This document shows positions 23,285-31,016 of a stretch of 35,473 bases of DNA, one piece after another (the first letter of the stretch is position 1; every line of letters starts with the position of its first letter). A program made the position numbers and the translations under genes. The notes under the pieces are model-generated. The model had not been told where the DNA came from and did no database searches. It was given only the letters and a program-made list of their open reading frames with translations. Source of the DNA: a virus; the IMG/VR virus record IMGVR_UViG_3300048113_001070, positions 1-35,473 of that record. One strand, written 5' to 3'.

Positions 23285-23447
23285 CTTTTACTCTTAAACT
23301 ATTTCTAAATAATATAAATTTTCGATTGCTAACTTTTTCTAATAATTTTCCTTTTGATTCAAACCATTCAAGAGCTTCTTCTTTAGTATCGTATTGAATG
23401 GAATAATCATGATGAACTGTATTTCTTTTGATCCTATATATGTACAT
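23268..23447 (-). CDS. Small hypothetical protein before the terminase genes
   Basis: 59 aa from ATG 23447 (MYIYRIKRNTVHHDYSIQYD), chosen over ATG 23486 because the extra 13 residues have no homologous look. Contains TKEEALEWFESKGKLLEKV and ends RVKDGASK. The 17-bp overlap with terS suggests coupling. No function is assigned. Confidence 0.5.
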   Translation of the reverse strand: MYIYRIKRNTVHHDYSIQYDTKEEALEWFESKGKLLEKVSNRKFILFRNSLRVKDGASK

Positions 23448-23601
23448 ACACAACTTATGAATTGAACGTATACAGGGATGCACCATTATTTTAATGGTGT
23501 TTTAAATTTACTGCAATACGTTAGTGTGTAGCACTTTCCCTTTTAGGGGTTACTCAAAATTAATCATAAAAAATTAAAAAGGTTATTTTAATCTTGTAAA
23601 A

Positions 23602-23904
23602 TTATTTGTAGATGGAAAGATCACAAATTAGTTGACCTAGTCTAAAGTCATTGAACTCAAAATTATCTTCATTAATACAGATTGTTCTTCTATTGAATAA
23701 ACGATAATCTGTGTACAAATAATCATAATGTTTGACTACTTCAATAGCTAATTTATTATCACAACTAGCTTCATTTGTGGCAACTGAAATGACATTAAAG
23801 CAATGGTCATATTTTCCAGGTGGAGTAATAATGATTTCTTCTTGTTTGTTCTCAGAACAACTTACTGCTATAGCTAGCAGCATTAGGGGTATAAACTTTT
23901 TCAT
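23602..23904 (-). CDS. Phage-encoded lipoprotein
   Basis: 100 aa from ATG 23904. The upstream GTG at 23919 would put five extra residues before the signal and is rejected. MKKFIPLMLLAIAVSCSENK is a type II signal peptide with lipobox AVSC, Cys at 17 in this numbering. Three further Cys lie in the mature part. It would be lipidated and exported, facing periplasm or surface (no charge rule applied here). It is placed between early and late modules as an isolated unit with gaps on both sides. Phage lipoproteins of this size often block superinfection or alter the lysogen. The sequence itself is not recognised. Confidence 0.7.
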   Translation of the reverse strand: MKKFIPLMLLAIAVSCSENKQEEIIITPPGKYDHCFNVISVATNEASCDNKLAIEVVKHYDYLYTDYRLFNRRTICINEDNFEFNDFRLGQLICDLSIYK

Positions 23905-23972
23905 ACAATAAATGTACACAAAAAATTTAAATAATTGACGCTCAGGTCTTAAAATAGCTAAAATTAGCGATG

Positions 23973-24146
23973 CTATACTTTACGTAAGGTAAAAGCTTCA
24001 TCTTCTAGACTTAAGAGATTTAGACATAAGATAGTCTGCTGGTCTGTTGATGTCATACCTTCCACTTGCACCCAAAAGGTTTTTTTTAGCTTGTTGAGTT
24101 GATCCTCTACTTCTTGCGTAGTTCCTTTAATCATTTTGAATTCCAT
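23973..24146 (-). CDS. 57-aa hypothetical protein
   Basis: Read directly: ATG at 24146-24144, TAG at 23975-23973. The product begins MEFKMIKGTTQEVEDQLNKL, continues KKTFWVQVEGMTSTDQQTI, and ends FTLRKV. The pattern (F-x-M-x-x-G-T-x-x-E-V-E-x-x-L-N-x-L) is one I have met in small phage proteins of unknown role. It fills part of an otherwise empty 330-bp stretch. An internal ATG at 24134 (MIKGTT) is an alternative start. Confidence 0.6.
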   Translation of the reverse strand: MEFKMIKGTTQEVEDQLNKLKKTFWVQVEGMTSTDQQTILCLNLLSLEDEAFTLRKV

Positions 24147-24200
24147 AGTTTCAATTTTTTATGATCTAGGGAAATCGGTTTTTTTATAAAAGTAATGATT

Positions 24201-24241
24201 TTTAGTTATACTTCAAAAAAGTAGAGGAGCTTGGTGGAGAT
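24201..24241. repeat. Intergenic repeat, family 1, copy 1
   Basis: A 41-bp segment that matches 25429-25468 with five differences including one A inserted. The core on the + strand is AAGTAGAGGAGCTT, followed by a shared TGGAGAT. It lies in the gap before the 57-aa gene. Confidence 0.8.
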
Positions 24242-24249
24242 TATAAAAA

Positions 24250-24468
24250 CTATTGCGTATAACTTTCTAATGGAGTACAATCTTTTTTATTAGTTTTTTT
24301 CATTTTTACTTTTGTATCCATTTTATAAACTTGTCCACAACCATTACATTTTACATAATAAGCGAAGTATCCATCGTAGTGGTTAAATTCACCACATTCA
24401 CAATAAAAGTCCATGCATAAATCAGTTCCTTTCCATTGAATGAAATTATTTTCTTTTTTAAATCCCAT
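24250..24468 (-). CDS. Small zinc-ribbon-like phage protein
   Basis: 72 aa. Two Cys pairs that could bind zinc: CEC in MDFYCECGEFNHYDGYF and CNGC in YYVKCNGCGQVYKM. Preceded by FIQWKGTDLCMDF. Small phage proteins with this QWKGTDxCMDFxCxCG pattern are common in accessory regions, with no known role. It lies 5 bp after the 212-aa gene and probably shares its transcript. Confidence 0.7.
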   Translation of the reverse strand: MGFKKENNFIQWKGTDLCMDFYCECGEFNHYDGYFAYYVKCNGCGQVYKMDTKVKMKKTNKKDCTPLESYTQ

Positions 24469-24473
24469 AGTAT

Positions 24474-25112
24474 TTAATTATTAATTAACTGTTGCGGTAT
24501 ATTTCTTTCCAATCCTCTATCTCTTGTTTTCCAATTATAATCTAGTAAGTAGTTTTTTGAGTTGCCCTTTAAATCATATTTATCAGAAGAAAAAGAAACC
24601 TTTACAAATGTTCTTAAAACCAACTCTTTATTTTCGTTTACTTTGTGTATGTTAAATTGATCTAATCTTAAAAGACTGTTTTCAGGATAAATCTTAATTG
24701 TTTTTTTATTTGCTTGTTTATCCATTTCGTAAAGAGAAATAGTGTCTTCTTGTGTTAATTTAAAAGAAGAGTAATTAAATACAGTTGGGTTTTTATCGCT
24801 CCAAATATAATTTATATCTTCAGTTAAAAATCCGTCAGAGTGATAGCCTTTTCTATTAAAAGAACAATTGTTTACTTGATACATTTTCTTTGCAGTTAAA
24901 TAAATATAACTTGTAACAAATCGGTTTAATCCATATTCACCTACAAAATCACAACAAATATTACCAATTAATTTCTCAAAACATTTTAACCTTTCTTCAA
25001 ATATTAATTCTGTTTGATTTTTTAGCTTTATAGGTAAATATTGATAAAACAACATTTCCTCACATTGTATTTTGTGAGTCCCTAGATATTTTGGTAGAGA
25101 TCCGTATTTCAT
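24474..25112 (-). CDS. Phage protein with Fe(II)/2-oxoglutarate-dioxygenase-like residues
   Basis: 212 aa, begins MKYGSLPKYLGTHKIQCEEM. This is a recurrent but uncharacterised family of Bacteroidota and other phages. I see the spacing of an iron-binding facial triad and a 2-oxoglutarate-binding Arg: H91 and D93 in GYHSDGFLTED, H156 in DQFNIHKV, and R167 in LVLRTFVKV, eleven residues later. This is the order seen in PhyH/AlkB-like enzymes. If so, it would hydroxylate an unknown substrate, perhaps a nucleobase or protein. It overlaps the 97-aa gene by 4 bp (ATGA). The enzymatic call is inference from motif spacing. Confidence 0.5.
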   Translation of the reverse strand: MKYGSLPKYLGTHKIQCEEMLFYQYLPIKLKNQTELIFEERLKCFEKLIGNICCDFVGEYGLNRFVTSYIYLTAKKMYQVNNCSFNRKGYHSDGFLTEDINYIWSDKNPTVFNYSSFKLTQEDTISLYEMDKQANKKTIKIYPENSLLRLDQFNIHKVNENKELVLRTFVKVSFSSDKYDLKGNSKNYLLDYNWKTRDRGLERNIPQQLINN

Positions 25113-25402
25113 TTGGCTATGTTTTCAAAAACATATAATCCCAATTCTTGCATAATAAATAGTTTGCAAAAACCAATATATTTTAAGTTTTTAGTTGGCG
25201 TTAAGATTTCTTGTCCTGTTTTGTAAAACTCAAAGAATCTTACTTCCGTATCATTTTTTTGGTCTTCCTCAGGTGATTCGACAATAGCCCATAAAAAGAA
25301 CTTACCATCCACATCGTCTACCCTTATAATTTTAGCATTTATAGGTAATTCAATTTCTTGCTTTTCCTTAATGCTCATTTCATATTTAAATATTTTTTTC
25401 AT
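25109..25402 (-). CDS. Small phage protein (DUF7352-like)
   Basis: 97 aa, begins MKKIFKYEMSIKEKQEIELP. The pattern KxIxKYxLxxxxxQxIxLPxxAxIxxV followed by DGKFFLWAIVE and ending LYVFENIAK is that of a small beta-rich family widespread in phages and plasmids (DUF7352, from memory), with no known activity. It is coupled to the oxygenase-like gene by a 4-bp overlap and preceded by repeat family 1. Confidence 0.6.
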   Translation of the reverse strand: MKKIFKYEMSIKEKQEIELPINAKIIRVDDVDGKFFLWAIVESPEEDQKNDTEVRFFEFYKTGQEILTPTKNLKYIGFCKLFIMQELGLYVFENIAK

Positions 25403-25428
25403 GTTTCTTATTCTGCAGAAATATTTTT

Positions 25429-25468
25429 TTTAGTTGTACCTCAAAAAGTAGAGGAGCTTAATGGAGAT
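25429..25468. repeat. Intergenic repeat, family 1, copy 2
   Basis: The second copy of the element at 24201-24241, lying between the stop of the 48-aa gene (25470) and the start of the 97-aa gene (25402). Duplicated intergenic DNA before two unrelated small genes suggests a regulatory signal or gene-cassette duplication. Confidence 0.8.
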
Positions 25469-25469
25469 G

Positions 25470-25616
25470 TTAGTATTCATTCACATGATAATCAATAAAA
25501 AAAGTACCATATTTTTTTTTAAGTTTAATTTCTGATTCGGACAGATTAATCTTAAAATTTTTAGGGAGACTAACAAGTTTTGTATCGACCATTCCAAACT
25601 TTTTAATTTTACTCAT
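25470..25616 (-). CDS. 48-aa hypothetical protein with hairpin leader
   Basis: Read directly: ATG at 25616-25614, TAA at 25472-25470. The product begins MSKIKKFGMVDTKLVSLPKN, continues NFKINLSESEIKLKKKYGT, and ends IDYHVNEY. Its ATG lies 4 bp after the 60-bp leader repeat (25621-25680), in the same geometry as the gene at 25740-26018, which supports a real start. Confidence 0.6.
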   Translation of the reverse strand: MSKIKKFGMVDTKLVSLPKNFKINLSESEIKLKKKYGTFFIDYHVNEY

Positions 25617-25620
25617 AATT

Positions 25621-25680
25621 ATTTTGCACCCTAACAATTTGTTAGTTAATTCATTAATAGTCCATGTTAGGGTGACTTTT
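25621..25680 (-). promoter_or_regulatory. Hairpin leader repeat, copy A
   Basis: A 60-bp element 55/60 identical to 26023-26082 and placed 4 bp before the ATG at 25616. Perfect 10-bp inverted arms, CACCCTAACA (25627-25636) and TGTTAGGGTG (25665-25674), enclose a 28-nt conserved loop. It may be an RNA leader that controls translation, an operator, or a start site for transcription. Confidence 0.7.
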
Positions 25681-25739
25681 TAAAGACTATTAAGAGGGTA
25701 AGTTTAGCTGTTTTGTTCTCTAGATAGTTTGTTAGATTA

Positions 25740-26018
25740 TTAAGCACCACGCATACCAACAGTAGGAATTAAGTCACAACCGTTATCATTAGCTTTTACA
25801 TCATCGTTTTCAAATACTTGTTTTTTTATCAATTCAATTCTCCCTTCGTCGTACCATAATGCAGTTGGTTCTTTCGATTGATCCTTTGATTTTGCAGTAA
25901 TTAAATACTGATTGCACCCTGTAAGGTAAAAGCAAGTGCCAGTAATTGTACCTGTGAAGCCTGTAATTTTCTCTACAACTTCATCTCCATTAGCATACTT
26001 AAATTTTTTTGAAATCAT
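25740..26018 (-). CDS. Small phage protein of unknown function
   Basis: 92 aa from ATG 26018 (MISKKFKYANGDEVVEKITG). An upstream ATG at 26039 would lie inside the leader hairpin. The pattern KFKxGDxVxxKITGFTGTIT, then YLTGCNQYLIT and ALWYDEGRIEL, is typical of a small beta-barrel-like protein family shared by many phages. No known role. Leader repeat B precedes it. Confidence 0.7.
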   Translation of the reverse strand: MISKKFKYANGDEVVEKITGFTGTITGTCFYLTGCNQYLITAKSKDQSKEPTALWYDEGRIELIKKQVFENDDVKANDNGCDLIPTVGMRGA

Positions 26019-26022
26019 AATA

Positions 26023-26082
26023 ATTTTGCACCCTAACATTGAGTTAGTTAATTCATTAATAGACCATGTTAGGGCGACTTTT
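26023..26082 (-). promoter_or_regulatory. Hairpin leader repeat, copy B
   Basis: Second copy, 4 bp before the ATG at 26018. Arms at 26029-26038 and 26067-26076. The one arm difference from copy A turns an A-U pair into G-U in the minus-strand RNA, so the stem is kept. The 98-bp stretch upstream (26083-26180) holds only a 20-codon ORF (26104-26166) that I do not call. Confidence 0.7.
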
Positions 26083-26180
26083 TTAGGGGCTATTAAGAAG
26101 GTTTTACTTTTTTATAAAATGTACTGCTATTGCGTATCTTTTAAGCTCTCGTAGAATCTTTTTCATTATTTTTTTGAGTG

Positions 26181-26411
26181 TTACCATCCTACAAGAGCTT
26201 TATAAATTTTAGAATAGGTATCTTTTTGCGCTTCTATACAGGATCCATAAATAATGCTTCCAGACTTTTTCAATTTTTGATCTTTGTAAATATCACAAGT
26301 GATTCCTTTTTTGGAGGAAATAAACTCCACCTCATAGCCTCTTTCTTCGCAGAAGTTTGTCATGGTAACAAAGTCAGGCAGTCCTACGTTACTCTCTATT
26401 AATTGTTGCAT
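26181..26411 (-). CDS. Small hypothetical protein
   Basis: 76 aa, begins MQQLIESNVGLPDFVTMTNF, with two Cys and alternating beta-like segments (YEVEFISSKKGITCDIYKD). Overlaps the VRR-NUC gene by 23 bp, so the two are read in different frames of one transcript. No recognised motif. Confidence 0.5.
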   Translation of the reverse strand: MQQLIESNVGLPDFVTMTNFCEERGYEVEFISSKKGITCDIYKDQKLKKSGSIIYGSCIEAQKDTYSKIYKALVGW

Positions 26412-26637
26412 TGAATCCTAATTTTTTAAGTTCTTTTATTCTATACTTTTGCAGTTCACTCACTTTAGTAAGTCTGCCTTTTACCTCGATGAATTTAACA
26501 TCGCATAGTTTACCTTGTGATTTTATTGCCAAAAGATCACAAATTCCGTTCTTATTTGTTTTGATGAGCTTCAGAACATAATATCCCTCAGCTTCCAATT
26601 CTTTTATTAATTTCTTTTGATAGGTTGCTTCGCTCAT
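26389..26637 (-). CDS. VRR-NUC domain nuclease
   Basis: 82 aa, essentially only the VRR-NUC fold of the PD-(D/E)XK superfamily: MSEATYQKKLIKELEAEGYY supplies the first helix, KNGICDLLAI the metal-binding Asp, KFIEVKGRLTKVSELQKYRI the E-x-K and Gln, and the C-terminal helix ends KLGFNA. Such phage enzymes act on branched DNA or as replication nucleases. It directly follows the methyltransferase (1-bp overlap). Confidence 0.85.
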   Translation of the reverse strand: MSEATYQKKLIKELEAEGYYVLKLIKTNKNGICDLLAIKSQGKLCDVKFIEVKGRLTKVSELQKYRIKELKKLGFNATINRE

Positions 26638-27323
26638 TAAAAAAGACTATTCCATTTCGTTTGTTCTTCTATCCTTTTGGTTGCAGAATTAAAATAGTCT
26701 ACATCCAATTCACAAGCTGTAAGTGTAAGATTCATTTTCTCTATCTTGTTTACAGAATCAACTGCAATTGCTATACTTCCACTTCCTAAATGAGTATCAA
26801 GTATTTTGTTTCCTTCTTTAGCAAAATCTTTTAATATATTACCATATAGCAAAGAAGGTTTTTGTGTTGGATGTATTTTCTTTTCGCCAGAATTTATATA
26901 CCCAAATCCTAACCAAGGTATATCGTAATGTACAGGTAGTTTTTTAAAACTTGTCCAAGCTAATTCCATTGGAGAAAAATTGGGGTTTTTGTCTGCACCT
27001 TTTTTATACCAAACAATAAAACAAGTTAAACACCCTAAATAATTTAAAAAGTAATTTCCACCAAAAATAATTTGATTTTTACTTACTCTTTTTAATTCAT
27101 TAAAATAATCTTCGGTAGGTATTGCATTGTCCCAATTAGTAGGTTTAAAATTAGATGTCTGTTTAAAACCTTTTTCAAATTTAAAATGGTTATGTAATTT
27201 TCCGTTTTTAGCAATCCCTATCCCATAAGGCGGATCTACGATCGCCAAATCAAAATGATTGTCTGGATAACGCTTCATCAGCTCCATGTTATCTTCATTA
27301 GTAATTGTTAGATACTCTCTCAT
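26637..27323 (-). CDS. DNA methyltransferase (N6-adenine or N4-cytosine, beta class)
   Basis: 228 aa from ATG 27323 (MREYLTITNEDNMELMKRYP). A longer frame from 27410 would overlap the helicase by 113 bp and has no family match. Motif IV DPPYGIG comes first (31-37), the target region lies in the middle, and motif I-like DTHLGSGS follows near 176-183, with HPTQKP before it. This IV-then-I order is the beta class. No restriction gene is adjacent, so it is an orphan modification enzyme, perhaps to protect phage DNA or control timing. Confidence 0.85.
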   Translation of the reverse strand: MREYLTITNEDNMELMKRYPDNHFDLAIVDPPYGIGIAKNGKLHNHFKFEKGFKQTSNFKPTNWDNAIPTEDYFNELKRVSKNQIIFGGNYFLNYLGCLTCFIVWYKKGADKNPNFSPMELAWTSFKKLPVHYDIPWLGFGYINSGEKKIHPTQKPSLLYGNILKDFAKEGNKILDTHLGSGSIAIAVDSVNKIEKMNLTLTACELDVDYFNSATKRIEEQTKWNSLF

Positions 27324-28527
27324 AATGCTTCGTTGTAAATGATTTCTTTTCCAATACTTTCTCATAAATTTTTTGCTCCAGACCACCCTTGGAGAAAATC
27401 CAATACACATCGTTCTGTTGTCTCTCTTTGGTAGTCAGCCGATCTCTACTTTGCCAATAGCTTGTAGCACTAAAATCTATATTGAAATACACTAAGAAGT
27501 CTGCCTTTGATAGACTAATCCCCTCACGACCACTTACAATTTGTAATGCTATGTTCTTAGATGTGCTATGAAATTCATCTAAGCAAATTGTAAGCTTGTC
27601 CTCAAAGACAGACTGTAATAGTTTTAATTCTTCTTTAAATTTGTAAAAAATCCCTATTTTCTTTCCTTTAAATTTCTCTTTGATATAGACTGCTTTGCTA
27701 TTATCAATAATAGCAGAAGTACCATCCTCTAGCTTAATTGTACCTGAGTATAACTGATGGACCTTCTGCATCAATTTCACCGGAGTATCTGCTAAGATGA
27801 CACTTCCTTTTGCGCTCTGATATACTTTGTCTTTTTCTACTTTTCTAACCAATGCATAGGTTGTTGGCTTCATTTCTACCTCCAAAATATGTTCGTTTAC
27901 TTGTGAAGTAAAACCTGCTTCTTTTTGGGAGAAGGAGATAATATGTTTTGACACTTTTTGTCTGATTAGATTTTCATTTGCCTTGGTGTAATCATTGACA
28001 TCATATCCGTTTATCTTTCTTTTGGTAACATCTACATAACTCTTTGCCCATGCGTAAAAAGATTTCTGAGGAAAGGGAGAATACTCACTAATCCAAAACT
28101 GATGAAAGATTTGAGACCAGCTCTCAGGAGTTGGAGTTCCTGATAAGAGAATACAATACTTACTTGCTATGATTTCTTTAATACGTTTGGTCCTCACAGA
28201 TGCTTTTGGAAATGCACCTAAACAGTGTGATTCATCTACAATTATTAAATCATAATCATTTGTTGTTAGCTTATGCACCGATTCATAGTTGATAACCTTA
28301 ATAGAATAGTTTGGACCAAGTAAATTATAGTCAGCTTCAATAGAAGAAATAGCTTTCTTTTTAGTTACAAACAAAACAGAGCTTATATCCATATTGTTTG
28401 CAATACCTAACGAGGTTAAAGTTTTACCGGTTCTTACCTCCATCGCCAATAGGATGATGCGAAGTCTTGACAGTCTCTTTGTGCCTTCTTCTATGATATT
28501 TTTTTGATAGGTTCTAAAATGGAACAT
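27298..28527 (-). CDS. SF2 DNA helicase (SNF2/DEAD-like)
   Basis: 409 aa. Motif I MEVRTGKT (29-36), motif II DESH (98-101), motif III LLSGTPTPESW, and motif VI SRDRLTTKERQ near the C-terminus. The N-terminal FRTYQKNIIEEG has the Q-like element. This is the phage SF2 helicase that often accompanies VRR-NUC and primase-helicase genes in replication modules. It overlaps the 58-aa gene upstream and the methyltransferase downstream. Confidence 0.88.
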   Translation of the reverse strand: MFHFRTYQKNIIEEGTKRLSRLRIILLAMEVRTGKTLTSLGIANNMDISSVLFVTKKKAISSIEADYNLLGPNYSIKVINYESVHKLTTNDYDLIIVDESHCLGAFPKASVRTKRIKEIIASKYCILLSGTPTPESWSQIFHQFWISEYSPFPQKSFYAWAKSYVDVTKRKINGYDVNDYTKANENLIRQKVSKHIISFSQKEAGFTSQVNEHILEVEMKPTTYALVRKVEKDKVYQSAKGSVILADTPVKLMQKVHQLYSGTIKLEDGTSAIIDNSKAVYIKEKFKGKKIGIFYKFKEELKLLQSVFEDKLTICLDEFHSTSKNIALQIVSGREGISLSKADFLVYFNIDFSATSYWQSRDRLTTKERQQNDVYWIFSKGGLEQKIYEKVLEKKSFTTKHYERVSNNY

Positions 28528-28664
28528 TGTATTTGTGTTACTCTTTCAATTTCTTTACAGATTGCAATTCTATTTTTTATGCTCATGTCTTGAACATTTT
28601 GACCGTAGTACTTTTCTAAATTTCTTAGATACTTTTTATTAAAGATGAAATCACCAACGGTCAT
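28491..28664 (-). CDS. 57-aa hypothetical protein between replication genes
   Basis: Read directly: ATG at 28664-28662, TAG at 28493-28491. The product begins MTVGDFIFNKKYLRNLEKYY and continues QDMSIKNRIAICKEIERVT. It starts 3 bp after the primase-helicase stop and runs 37 bp into the helicase gene in another frame. The close fit to the gap supports a real gene. Helical, no motif. Its position suggests a replication accessory factor. Confidence 0.6.
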   Translation of the reverse strand: MTVGDFIFNKKYLRNLEKYYGQNVQDMSIKNRIAICKEIERVTQIQCSILEPIKKIS

Positions 28665-28667
28665 AAC

Positions 28668-31016
28668 TTAAAATGGTATTTCTTCTAATTCTATTTCTTG
28701 ATGTTTTTTATTAGGATCTACAACAGTAAACCATTTTATTCCATTAGAACTCCCTTGGTTGAACTCATAATTCATATAAGAACAATACTTCTGGACCCAT
28801 CGATTAAAAGTATTTCTCTTGAATATTTTATTATTGTAATCTTGATTTTCATTGGTAAACTTTTGAAAGAAATCAGACTTATTGATTCTAATTCCAAACT
28901 CAATATTGTCATCAGCAATCCAATCGACAAAATCTTTGGAGGTTTGTGAAATTAACTTTCGTTGTTTTAAATTCTTTGCTGGTGGCGCAATTAAACCATA
29001 CGTTAAATACTGCTGTAAGCAGTACACCATATAGTTGTCAAACTTTTGAAAATCTTTCTCATCCCATTCAACAAATAACTCTTTCCCAAAATCATCATAA
29101 GGCGTTAATTTGCTACCATAGAACTGAGCTATTTCAATTTCATGCCTTCGTCTGTCATGGCTATTTCCATCACCTTGGATAACATAATTTGTTGAAATCA
29201 CCAGCTTAGGAGAATCTTCAACTGATAGCTTTATAGCATCTTTATTTTTACGCTCTAAAGTCAATCCTTCTGTAACTAAAGAAAATCTACTCTCAAAATT
29301 GAAATTCTTTTTTACATCATCAAACACAAGAATTTGAGAGTCTAAAGAAACTGTTTGATAGGGAAATCCTTTTTTGTCATCAAAAGACTTTCCATCTAAA
29401 ATCGATGTTTTTCTTATTCTACTCAATCCTTGGACCAGCAATCCTTTTCCTGTTCCTCCTTCAGGATTGTCAGAAATCACCTCATCATTTAAGATGATTG
29501 CTTTGTTGTTCATTTGGTTTTTGTAGGTACTCAGCAGATAGCCAATTACACACTCCAACGCTCTAGGTTCTTTGTTAGAAATGTTATTGATAAAAGTTTG
29601 GTAATCATTTTTAAAATCAGAACGGATCTTAAATTCTCTTTTAATAATTTGAGAATGCCAGATATGACCATCAACATCAAGAAATCCGACTAGATTTGCA
29701 GTATCTTTTGTAATTTCTAAAATACCATTTTTAAAAACCATAAATGATTTATTCCTTTGATCTTTTAACATATTAAGCTCAATTGATTCGAGCATTAATA
29801 AGAAGTTATCTGAAAACAAATTGGCATAATTCACACACAGCTTCCACGCATCTATTTCATTTTTTTTCAAAAGATAATTTAAGACATAATCTTTGATCAA
29901 TTCAATAGATGTTTCAGTCACAATAGAACTTTGTACAAAAACCCAAGTAGGTTTTTTTGCGCCTTTTGGATAGTATTTTTTAAATCCTTTACCCTCCAGG
30001 AAGAGTTTGTATTTAAGAACATCAATTTTAATCTCTCCTTTTTTATTGAGATACCAAAATTGCGGAGTCTCTTTGTCTTCTTTTAAAGTCTCATAGGTTT
30101 TTTCATCGATCTTATGATTTTTTAAGACATATTCTTTTCCATGCTTTAAATCGCTTTTTATTCTTTCTATTTTAGAGTAATCCTCAAAGTATTTGCTGTT
30201 GAGAGTTCTGGTCTTATAAGCACTTCTAATAGCTGTAAGCTTGGCTTTTTCATTTTTACAGTTTCCTTCAACAATATTTTTAATAATAAAAGCTTCTGCC
30301 GTAGACTGAGCGACACCATATTCACAAAAAGCACCTGCTAAATCAAAGACATAGTTGTTCTTCTGCCCATTTACAAAGCTTTTTTTCCAATCAAACTTTA
30401 TCACCCTGGAGATAATAGCATCATCAGATTCAATTTTTAACACCGGTACTTTTGAAGAATAAGTAAATCCTTCGTCGATTAGTTTTGTTTGGTAACACTC
30501 CGCTTGATAGTTTACATAGATATTAGGATCGTAAGATTCAAAACAAACCCGATCTACATTAGAGTTGGAAATATCAAAGTATTTATATTCATATTCCTTT
30601 TGAAACGCTTTAAAGCATTGCGGATGCGTCACTACATCTAAAGTATCAGGAACTCTCACAACTCCTTTAATACCGTTGCCACTTGGAGAGATAAAAAGCA
30701 ATACAAAATGTTTGTTTTGCTTTAAAGTTTCAAGCTGCTTATTGAGTGTTTTGTTATCAGGGAACTTATCAAAATCCAACACCATTAATCCAGAGTGTTT
30801 TTTTAATCCTTTTCTATTTCGCTCAGAGAACTCACCAGCAAAAATGATAGAAGGTAATTTTTTCTTCACCTCTTTATCTCCTTTACGGATCAAATCAATT
30901 TTATTTTTAGAAGATCCTGTACGAATTCGAGTAACAATTTGCTCCAAAGTAAGGTCGAAAGGAACATCTGTAGACTTAAATAAACTTTTAAAAACAGAGA
31001 TTTTAATATTTTTCAT
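28668..31016 (-). CDS. Primase-helicase (VirE_N/BT4734-like plus SF3-like helicase)
   Basis: 782 aa. Residues 10-180 follow the BT4734/VirE N-terminal primase-like domain: GLMVLDFDKF (catalytic-type DFD 81-83), SPSGNGIKGVV, DRVCFESYDPNIY. Residues 200-290 are helical (primase C-terminal type). Residues about 480-640 hold an SF3-like ATPase: Walker A EGGTGKG (519-525), Walker B ILVFDDV (562-568), sensor VISTNY (606-611), and a C-terminal basic HDRRRHE. It likely primes and unwinds DNA at the phage origin. An odd G6AG6 tract lies upstream. Confidence 0.85.
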   Translation of the reverse strand: MKNIKISVFKSLFKSTDVPFDLTLEQIVTRIRTGSSKNKIDLIRKGDKEVKKKLPSIIFAGEFSERNRKGLKKHSGLMVLDFDKFPDNKTLNKQLETLKQNKHFVLLFISPSGNGIKGVVRVPDTLDVVTHPQCFKAFQKEYEYKYFDISNSNVDRVCFESYDPNIYVNYQAECYQTKLIDEGFTYSSKVPVLKIESDDAIISRVIKFDWKKSFVNGQKNNYVFDLAGAFCEYGVAQSTAEAFIIKNIVEGNCKNEKAKLTAIRSAYKTRTLNSKYFEDYSKIERIKSDLKHGKEYVLKNHKIDEKTYETLKEDKETPQFWYLNKKGEIKIDVLKYKLFLEGKGFKKYYPKGAKKPTWVFVQSSIVTETSIELIKDYVLNYLLKKNEIDAWKLCVNYANLFSDNFLLMLESIELNMLKDQRNKSFMVFKNGILEITKDTANLVGFLDVDGHIWHSQIIKREFKIRSDFKNDYQTFINNISNKEPRALECVIGYLLSTYKNQMNNKAIILNDEVISDNPEGGTGKGLLVQGLSRIRKTSILDGKSFDDKKGFPYQTVSLDSQILVFDDVKKNFNFESRFSLVTEGLTLERKNKDAIKLSVEDSPKLVISTNYVIQGDGNSHDRRRHEIEIAQFYGSKLTPYDDFGKELFVEWDEKDFQKFDNYMVYCLQQYLTYGLIAPPAKNLKQRKLISQTSKDFVDWIADDNIEFGIRINKSDFFQKFTNENQDYNNKIFKRNTFNRWVQKYCSYMNYEFNQGSSNGIKWFTVVDPNKKHQEIELEEIPF

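Noticed and set aside
26104-26166. 20-codon ORF (MKKILRELKRYAIAVHFIKK)
   Set aside because: Too short to support without homologues; it has a start but no other evidence, though it lies just upstream of leader repeat B.
27324-27410. Longer N-terminus of the methyltransferase
   Set aside because: It would overlap the helicase gene by 113 bp and encodes a basic stretch (WSKKFMRKYWKRN) without family resemblance.
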